From NCBI RefSeq assembly GCF_900115345.1, contig NZ_FOWC01000016.1:124001-188000 (forward strand): 64,000 nt of DNA. The letters are read 5' to 3'. Origin of the DNA: Amycolatopsis rubida. Lineage in GTDB: Bacteria > Actinomycetota > Actinomycetes > Mycobacteriales > Pseudonocardiaceae. The notes under the pieces are model-generated. The model worked only from the letters and a program-made list of their open reading frames with translations. It was not told the DNA's origin and did not search any database. Of this stretch, positions 58,130 through 64,000 are shown in pieces; position 1 is the first letter of the stretch, and every line of letters starts with the position of its first letter. A program made the position numbers and the translations under genes.

Positions 58130-60553
58130 TCAGCGCCGGATGCGCTCCATCCCGGGGTCGACCAGCGGTTCCGCGGCCACAGTCGCGGCGACCCGCCGTC
58201 CGAAATACTCGATTTCCACCTGGTCGCCGATCTCCACCGAGCCGGGCAGCCAGGCGTACGCGATGGGGCGGCCGATCGTGTATCCGTAGGCCGCGCTCGT
58301 GACGTAACCCGCCGCGGCGCCGTCCACGAACACCGGTTCCTTGCCCAGCACGACAGTCCGGCCGTCGTCCACGGTGAGGCAGCGCAGCCGCCGGGCCGAG
58401 GCCTCTTCGCTGCGGCCCTCGATGGCGGCCCGCCCGGCGAACTCGCCCTTCGCCGGGCGCACCGCGAACCCGACCCCGGCCTCGTACGGATCGTGCTCGG
58501 TGGTCATGTCGGTCCCCCACAGCCGGTAGCCCTTCTCCAGCCGGAGGCTGTTGAACGCGCCGCGCCCGGCCGCGATGACGCCCAGTGGCTGCCCGGCGCG
58601 CCACAGCGCGTCCCACAGGCGCTGGCCGTTGTCCGCGGAGGTGTAGATCTCCCAGCCGAGTTCGCCCACATAGGACAGTCGCAGGATGGTCGCCGGCACC
58701 CCGGCGATCCGCGCCCGGCGGCCGCGGAAGTACTTGAGCCCGGTGTGCGAAAGGTCTTCCGCCGACAGCGGTTGCACCAGGTCGCGGGCGAGCGGGCCCC
58801 ACACGCCGACGCAGCAGGTGCCGCCGGTGGTGTCCACCACCCGGACGCCTTCCGGGGCACGGCCGCACAGGTAGGCGACGTCGATATTGCCGTTGACGCC
58901 GACCTGGAACAGCTCCGGTTCCAGCCGCGCCACGGTGATGTCGCTGCGGACGCCGCCCGCGTCGTCGAGCATCAGCGTGTACGTCACCGAGCCGACCGAC
59001 TTCGCCAGCTGGTTCGTCGTGAGCCCTTGCAGGAACTCCAGCGAACCCGGCCCGCTGACCTCGACGCGCTTCAGCGGCGTCATGTCGTACATCGCGACCC
59101 GGTTGCGGGTGTGCCAGGCCTCGGCCGCCACGATCGGCGAGTGGAACTGCCCGGCCCAGGCGTCGCGCGCGGGCGGGAGGAAGTCGTGCGGCAGGTCCTT
59201 CAGCCGGGCCGCGTTGGCCTCGAACCAGTGCGGCCGTTCCCAGCCGCCCGCCTCCAGGAACACCGCGCCCAGCTCGCGCTGCCGGGCGTGGAACGGGCTG
59301 ACTCGCAGGTCTCGCGGGGAAAGCCGGGGCTGCAACGGGTGCAGGACGTCGTAGATCTCCACGAAGTTCCGCTGCGCGGTTTCGCGGATGTACTCGGGAG
59401 CCAGCTGGACGTCCTCGAACCGGTGCACGTCCAGTTCGTGCAGGTCGGTTTCCGAGCGACCGTCCACAATAGACTCCGCGACGGCCTTCGCGATGCCAGC
59501 GGAATGCGTGACCCAGATGGCCTCGGCGATCCAGAATCCGCGCACGTCGCTCGATTCGCCCACGAGCGAGCCGCCGTCCGGGGTGAAGGAGAAGATGCCG
59601 TTGAAGCCCTCCTCCGCCTTCGTCCGGCCCAGCGCGGGCAGCAGGAGCTTGCTTTCCTCCCACGACGGCGCGAAATCTTCCTCGGTGAACGGCAGCATCG
59701 ACGGCATCGCGGACGCGGTGATCTCGCCGGGCTCGGCGAACTTGTCCACCGGCATCGGGCGGTGCGCGTAGGAGCCGATGCCGAGCCGGTCGCCGTGCTG
59801 GCGGAAGTACAGGTCCTGGTCCTGATGGCGCAGGATCGGCAGCGCCGGGCACACCGGGTCTGCCCCGGCCAGTTCGGCGAGCTGGCCGGTCTTCGCGTAT
59901 TGGTGGGCCAGCGGCAGCAGCGGGACGGTCAGGCCGGCCATCTCGCCGATCTCCCGGCCCCAGAATCCGGCGCAGGACACCACGATGTCCGCCGGGACCG
60001 CCCCGGCATGAGTCTCGACGCCGGTGACGTGCCCGTTCGCCTGCTCGATGCCGGTCACGCGGGTCGAGCCGACGAACCGTGCGCCGCGCGAGGAAGCCCG
60101 TTTGATCAGCTCGTCCACCGCGCGCGAGGCGACGGCGAGCCCATCGGACGGGACGTACAGCGCGCCGAAGATCTGGTTGCGGTCGAGCATCGGCCAGCGG
60201 CGCACGCATTCGTCCGGGTCGATCAGCCGCGCCTCGACGCCCCACGACGTCGCCCAGCCGTGCTTGCGTTTCAGGTCCTCCCAGCGTGCCGGGGTGCTCG
60301 CCACCTCCATGCCGCCGACCTGCTCGAAACAGCCGAGGTCGAGCAGTTTGCGGACGGTGTAGCCGGCGAATTCGGTCATCGCCTTGGACGGGTTGGTCTG
60401 GAACACCAGCCCCGGCGCGTGCGAGGTCGAACCGCCGGTCAGCGGCAGCGGGCCCTGGTCGAGCACGGTGACGTCGGTCCAGCCGCGCAGCGTCAGCTCG
60501 TCGGCGAGGTTCGCGCCCACGATTCCGGCGCCGATGATCACGACACGGGTCAT
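58130..60553 (-). CDS. dmg: Dimethylglycine oxidase
   Basis: Flavoprotein of 807 aa that oxidises N,N-dimethylglycine to sarcosine, passing the methyl group to tetrahydrofolate. The N-terminal half is a DAO-type FAD domain (VVIIGAGIVGANLADELTLRG; GGSTSHAPGLVFQTNPSKAM) and the C-terminal half a GcvT-like folate domain (YDMTPLKRVEVSGPGSLEFLQ, LSYVGELGWEIYTSADNGQRLWDALW, LEKGYRLWGTDMTTEHDPYEAG). Length and sequence closely follow the Arthrobacter globiformis enzyme as I remember it. It lies 19 bases after purU in the operon. Confidence 0.93.
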   Translation of the reverse strand: MTRVVIIGAGIVGANLADELTLRGWTDVTVLDQGPLPLTGGSTSHAPGLVFQTNPSKAMTEFAGYTVRKLLDLGCFEQVGGMEVASTPARWEDLKRKHGWATSWGVEARLIDPDECVRRWPMLDRNQIFGALYVPSDGLAVASRAVDELIKRASSRGARFVGSTRVTGIEQANGHVTGVETHAGAVPADIVVSCAGFWGREIGEMAGLTVPLLPLAHQYAKTGQLAELAGADPVCPALPILRHQDQDLYFRQHGDRLGIGSYAHRPMPVDKFAEPGEITASAMPSMLPFTEEDFAPSWEESKLLLPALGRTKAEEGFNGIFSFTPDGGSLVGESSDVRGFWIAEAIWVTHSAGIAKAVAESIVDGRSETDLHELDVHRFEDVQLAPEYIRETAQRNFVEIYDVLHPLQPRLSPRDLRVSPFHARQRELGAVFLEAGGWERPHWFEANAARLKDLPHDFLPPARDAWAGQFHSPIVAAEAWHTRNRVAMYDMTPLKRVEVSGPGSLEFLQGLTTNQLAKSVGSVTYTLMLDDAGGVRSDITVARLEPELFQVGVNGNIDVAYLCGRAPEGVRVVDTTGGTCCVGVWGPLARDLVQPLSAEDLSHTGLKYFRGRRARIAGVPATILRLSYVGELGWEIYTSADNGQRLWDALWRAGQPLGVIAAGRGAFNSLRLEKGYRLWGTDMTTEHDPYEAGVGFAVRPAKGEFAGRAAIEGRSEEASARRLRCLTVDDGRTVVLGKEPVFVDGAAAGYVTSAAYGYTIGRPIAYAWLPGSVEIGDQVEIEYFGRRVAATVAAEPLVDPGMERIRR

Positions 60554-60572
60554 GAGAACTCCCTGGGATAGG

Positions 60573-61418
60573 TCAGCGGAAGACGACGGTCCGGGTGCCG
60601 TTGAGGAGAACGCGCCGTTCGCAGTGCCAGCGCACCGCGCGGGAGAGCGCGAGGGCTTCCGCGTCGCGGCCGACGGTCGCGAGCGCGCGCGGCGAGTGCG
60701 AGTGGTCGACCCGCTGCACCTCTTGTTCGATGATCGGGCCTTCGTCGAGTTCGGGGGTCACGTAGTGCGCGGTCGCGCCGACGTACTTGACGCCCCGGTC
60801 GTAAGCCTGCGCGTACGGTTTCGCGCCCTTGAAGCCGGGCAGGAACGAGTGGTGGATGTTGATAGCGCGGCCCTGGAGTTTCTGGCACAGCTCGTCCGAG
60901 AGGACCTGCATGTAGCGGGCCAGCACGACGAGGTCGATGGCGTGTTCCCGTACCAGGTCGAGCAGGCGCTGTTCGGCTTCCGGCTTGGTCGCCGGGGTCA
61001 CCGGGATGTGCACGAACGGCAGACCGGCGGCTTCGGCCATCGGGCGCAGGTCCTCGTGGTTGGACGCCACGAGCGCGATTTCCGCGCCGAGCGCGCCCGC
61101 GCGCCAGCGGAAGAGGAGGTCGTTGAGGCAGTGCCCGGCCTTCGACACCATAACCAGCAGCCGGTCCGGGGTGCGGTCGGAGAACCGGTACCGCATGGCG
61201 TAGTCGCGGGCGACGACGTCGAACTCGCGGGTGAGATCGTCCACAGCGGACCGTCCGGCGCAGGTGAATTCGGTGCGCAGGAACAGTTCCCCGTGCACGT
61301 CGTCGTCGAACTGCTGGTGCTCGACGATGTCGCAGCCGTTGCTCACGAGGAACGTCGTCACGGCGTGCACGATCCCGGAGCGCTCCGGGCAGTGCAGGGT
61401 CAAGGTGAACTGGGTCAA
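60573..61418 (-). CDS. purU: Formyltetrahydrofolate deformylase
   Basis: Enzyme of 281 aa that releases formate from 10-formyl-THF. An N-terminal ACT domain (FTLTLHCPERSGIVHAVTTFL) is joined to a formyltransferase domain with NHEDLRPMAEAAGLPF, ARYMQVLS and INIHHSFLPGFKGAKPYAQAY (Asn-His-Asp catalytic set), plus VGATAHYVTPELDEGPII. The TTG start at 61418 overlaps the soxG stop. It balances the folate one-carbon pool when methyl groups arrive from demethylation. Confidence 0.95.
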   Translation of the reverse strand: MTQFTLTLHCPERSGIVHAVTTFLVSNGCDIVEHQQFDDDVHGELFLRTEFTCAGRSAVDDLTREFDVVARDYAMRYRFSDRTPDRLLVMVSKAGHCLNDLLFRWRAGALGAEIALVASNHEDLRPMAEAAGLPFVHIPVTPATKPEAEQRLLDLVREHAIDLVVLARYMQVLSDELCQKLQGRAINIHHSFLPGFKGAKPYAQAYDRGVKYVGATAHYVTPELDEGPIIEQEVQRVDHSHSPRALATVGRDAEALALSRAVRWHCERRVLLNGTRTVVFR

Positions 61419-61963
61419 GACTCCTCCTCTCGGTATTCCAGCGCCGCGTCGGCGAGCCAGGCGGCGAAATAGGGGGCGAACGACTGGCGCACGAGCACGG
61501 TGAACTCCGGGTCACGCACGAGCAGGACGATTCCGGTGCGGGCGTACAGCGTCTGGACGCACGTGCCCGGCGGCGCGGCCTTCGGATGGAGGTCGACGGC
61601 GCAGCCGTGCGCCAGGACGTCGCGGGCCGCCGGTCCGGCCAGCCGCACGGTGGTGCGCTGCGCGGAGACGTCGGTCACCGCGCCGACGGTGATCGCTTCC
61701 CTCAGCGCGTCTTCGGTGCCTGCGGGTGCGCCGAGCACGAGGTACTCGTCCGGCCCCAGCCACAGGACGTCGCCGATGCCGCTGGTAAACCGGCAGGCGT
61801 CGGGCAGGGCGGTGCCGAGCACGGCTGCCGCGGCGTCGTGGCCTTCGCGGATGCGGACGTTCAACTGCGAGAGGAACGGGCGTTCTTCGGCGAGCACGGC
61901 CGGTGCGCAACTGGAGAGCAGGCCCGCGTGCTCCGCGAGCGGAGACAGGGTCTTAGCCGTCAC
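61415..61963 (-). CDS. soxG: Sarcosine oxidase gamma subunit
   Basis: Subunit of 182 aa of heterotetrameric sarcosine oxidase. It resembles a reduced GcvT-like fold, with LGPDEYLVLGAPAGTEDALREAI, VTDVSAQRTTVRLAGPAARDVLAHGCAVDL and the C-terminal SFAPYFAAWLADAALEY. GTG 61963 overlaps the soxA stop by 11 bases. SoxG completes the complex that demethylates sarcosine to glycine. Confidence 0.9.
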   Translation of the reverse strand: MTAKTLSPLAEHAGLLSSCAPAVLAEERPFLSQLNVRIREGHDAAAAVLGTALPDACRFTSGIGDVLWLGPDEYLVLGAPAGTEDALREAITVGAVTDVSAQRTTVRLAGPAARDVLAHGCAVDLHPKAAPPGTCVQTLYARTGIVLLVRDPEFTVLVRQSFAPYFAAWLADAALEYREEES

Positions 61964-64000
61964 GGCGGGTCCCCTCCTTGTCGTAGAGCACGGATTCGGT
62001 CACCGTCACCGGCACCACCTCGTCGCCGACCGGGACGAACAGGGTCTCCCCGATTCGTTCCCGGCCGGAGCGGACGAGCGCGAGCGCGAAGGTGCGGTCC
62101 AGCACGGCGCTCGGGTAGCTGGAGGTGACGTGGCCGAGCATGCGGACCGGCGGGCGCGGGACGTGCGCGGTTTCGATGATCTGCGCGCCCTCCGGCAGCA
62201 ACACCGTCGGATCGACCGGCAGCAGGCCGACGAACTGTTTCCGGTCCGGGCGCAGGTTTTCCGCCCGCGAGAAGGACCGTTTGCCGAGGAAGCCGGCTTT
62301 CTTCTTGGACACCGCCCAGCTCATGCCGAGGTCCTGCGGGGTGACCGTGCCGTCGGTGTCCTGGCCGATGATCGGGTAGCCCTTCTCCGCGCGCAGGACG
62401 TGCATCGTCTCGGTTCCGTACGGCGTGATTCCCCGCGACGCCAACGCTTCCCAGAGCGCGAGTCCGTACCAGGAGGGCACGTTGATCTCGTACGCCAGCT
62501 CGCCGGAGAAGCTGATCCGGCACACTCGCGCGGCGATTCCGGCGACGTCGGCGTCGCGCCAGGCCATGAAGCCGAAGGCCTCGTTGCTGACGTCCAGCTC
62601 CGGCGCGAGCCCGGCCAGGATCTCGCGCGAACGCGGGCCGACGAGCGCGACGGTGGCCCAGTGCTCGGTGACCGAGGTGGCGAACACGCGCAGGTGCGGC
62701 CATTCGGTTTGCAGCCACTCCTCCATCCAGTCCAGCACCATCGCGGCGTTGCCGGTGGTCGTGGTGACGAGGAAGCGGTCCTCGGCCACGCGGATGACGG
62801 TGCCGTCGTCGATGACCATGCCGTCGACCCCGCACATCACCCCGTAGCGGATCCGGCCGACCTTGAGCGTGCTCATCAGGTTCGTGTAGAGCAGGTCGAG
62901 GAATTCGGCGGCGTCCGGGCCTTGGACGTCGATCTTGCCGAGCGTGGAACCGTCCATCATGGCCACGTCGGTACGGGCGGCGAGGCATTCGCGCCGGACA
63001 GCGGCGGGCAGGTCCTCCCCCGGCCGCGGGTAGTACCACGGGCGCTTCCACTGGCCGACGTTCTCGAACTCCGCGCCGTGCCCGACGTGCCAGGAGTGCA
63101 GTGCGGTGACGCGGACCGGGTCGTGCAGTTCGCCGCGGTTCCGTCCGGCCAGCGCGGCGAAGGCGACCGGGGTGTACGGCGGGCGGTAGGTGGTCGGACG
63201 GCGGTCCGCGAGGTCGGCGCCGAGGGCTTCCGCGGTGATCCCGGCGGCGAGCATGCCGGAGGTCTTGCCCTGGTCGTGCGCGGTGCCGATGGTGGTGTAG
63301 CGCTTGACGTGCTCCAGCGAGGTGAGTCCCGCGCCGGTCGCGCGGAGGACGTCGGAGACGGTGGCGTCGCGCTGCAGGTCCACGAAGCTGGTGTCCACAT
63401 CGGACTCCGCGCCGGGGATCTGCCATTCGACGGCGGGGGCGAGTTCGCGCGGCTGTGCGTCGGAGACCGGGAGCGGAATTTCCACCGGTGCTTTCGCCGC
63501 GGCGGCGCGGCCTTCTCGCACGCAACCGGCGAAGTCGAGGGTGCCGTTCGCGCTCCCCGCCACCCGCGCGGTCGGGAGGTCGCCGTCCGGGACGTACGCG
63601 CCGAGGGCGGGTTCGTAGCGCAGGGCACCGCGCAGCTGGCTGAAGAGGTGGACTGCGGGGGTCCAGCCGCCCGAGACCAGGAGCGTGTCGCACGGGATCA
63701 GTTCCCCGGCGACGCGCACGCCGGTGACGCGTTCAGTGCCCTCGGTCCCGGTCACTGCGGTGCCGGTGCGGACTTCGATCCCCCGTTCCGCACAGGCCGC
63801 GTTTTCCGGCGCGGTTGGGCGGACGTCGACCACCAGCGGGACCTCGACTCCGGCGTCGGCGAGGTCGATCGCGGTGGCGTAGGCGGAATCGTCCATGGTG
63901 AACACCACCGCGCGGCGGCCGGGCACGACACCGTACCGGTGCAGGTAGGTCCGCGCGGCGCTGGCCAGGAAGATGCCGGGGCGGTCGTTGTCCGGGAACA
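61953..64000 (-). CDS. soxA: Sarcosine oxidase alpha subunit (5' end outside window)
   Basis: The last 682 codons are present; the frame continues past the window edge, so an internal ATG at 63926 is not the start. The visible part begins within the FAD/NAD-binding region (RPGIFLASAARTYLHRYGVVPG; LLVSGGWTPAVHLFSQ) and has a C-terminal GcvT-like domain (WYYPRPGEDLPAAVRRECLA, MMDGSTLGKIDVQGPDAAEFLDLLY, ISFSGELAYEINVPSW, RAEKGYPIIGQDTDGTVTP). SoxA carries the flavins and folate site. With SoxG, PurU and dimethylglycine oxidase it forms a glycine-betaine breakdown route. Confidence 0.94.
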   Translation of the reverse strand, partial: FPDNDRPGIFLASAARTYLHRYGVVPGRRAVVFTMDDSAYATAIDLADAGVEVPLVVDVRPTAPENAACAERGIEVRTGTAVTGTEGTERVTGVRVAGELIPCDTLLVSGGWTPAVHLFSQLRGALRYEPALGAYVPDGDLPTARVAGSANGTLDFAGCVREGRAAAAKAPVEIPLPVSDAQPRELAPAVEWQIPGAESDVDTSFVDLQRDATVSDVLRATGAGLTSLEHVKRYTTIGTAHDQGKTSGMLAAGITAEALGADLADRRPTTYRPPYTPVAFAALAGRNRGELHDPVRVTALHSWHVGHGAEFENVGQWKRPWYYPRPGEDLPAAVRRECLAARTDVAMMDGSTLGKIDVQGPDAAEFLDLLYTNLMSTLKVGRIRYGVMCGVDGMVIDDGTVIRVAEDRFLVTTTTGNAAMVLDWMEEWLQTEWPHLRVFATSVTEHWATVALVGPRSREILAGLAPELDVSNEAFGFMAWRDADVAGIAARVCRISFSGELAYEINVPSWYGLALWEALASRGITPYGTETMHVLRAEKGYPIIGQDTDGTVTPQDLGMSWAVSKKKAGFLGKRSFSRAENLRPDRKQFVGLLPVDPTVLLPEGAQIIETAHVPRPPVRMLGHVTSSYPSAVLDRTFALALVRSGRERIGETLFVPVGDEVVPVTVTESVLYDKEGTRRDG

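Noticed and set aside
57630..60245. An 871-codon frame ending with the cyclodeaminase-like gene
   Set aside because: Its first part is an out-of-frame shadow of dimethylglycine oxidase; only the portion from ATG 58112 is credible.

Overview
The window is very GC-rich DNA, dense with genes that mostly start with GTG or ATG. It encodes mycothiol ligase (MshC), an ergothioneine operon (egtABCD), an InhA-type enoyl reductase, a RipA-like NlpC/P60 protein, a type VII secretion accessory trio (PE-like, PPE-like, EspG) and F420-type genes. This set points to a mycolata-related actinobacterium, and the style of the intergenic palindromes and gene starts suggests Pseudonocardiaceae, perhaps Amycolatopsis (inference). 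It looks like chromosomal core with small accessory insertions. I saw no rRNA, tRNA, prophage, insertion sequence or CRISPR array.

Layout. 1-16 kb: end of a PAC2 protein, a PptH-like phosphoesterase with an MFS pump and ArsR regulator, a small hydrolase, an ABC-F ATPase, mshC, a TipA-like MerR regulator divergent from a P450, an AAA ATPase/VWA pair divergent from an unknown gene, and ferrochelatase. 15-34 kb: a TetR regulator and Cmx-like efflux pump; fabG-inhA; a carboxylate transporter/two-component system/TAXI lipoprotein operon; thioesterase and trmL; a VWA-DUF58-moxR operon; mobA; GNAT; a ripA-like gene; aconitase. Read on the minus strand, ripA-like, moxR, DUF58, VWA, fabG, inhA and hemH, with acn divergent at the edge, keep the gene order known from Mycobacterium tuberculosis Rv1475c-Rv1485, interrupted by inserted genes.

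33-50 kb: secreted phosphoesterase, efeOB, a secreted tripeptidyl-aminopeptidase-like hydrolase, a frameshifted gene remnant with a tandem repeat, a DDN-like F420 protein, egtDCBA, a LysR/amino-acid dehydrogenase divergon, a prolyl aminopeptidase and the type VII trio. 50-64 kb: an AcnR-type TetR regulator, a decayed maleylpyruvate isomerase-like gene, two CNNM/CBS membrane proteins, a DNA glycosylase-like gene, a shortened binding protein, an aldo/keto reductase, and a one-carbon operon (SoxA, SoxG, PurU, dimethylglycine oxidase, cyclodeaminase-like).

The best observation is regulatory. The acn promoter carries an exact copy of the AcnR motif over its -10 box. The AcnR-type gene lies about 20 kb away and has a one-mismatch copy of the motif in its own upstream region, so a regulon has been kept although the usual acn-acnR adjacency is lost. 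Other unusual features are palindromes with a GAATC-N-GATTC centre at gene ends, two of which supply the stop codon; a repeat shared by two loci; a duplicated and tandem-expanded LysR 3' end; and several pseudogenes.
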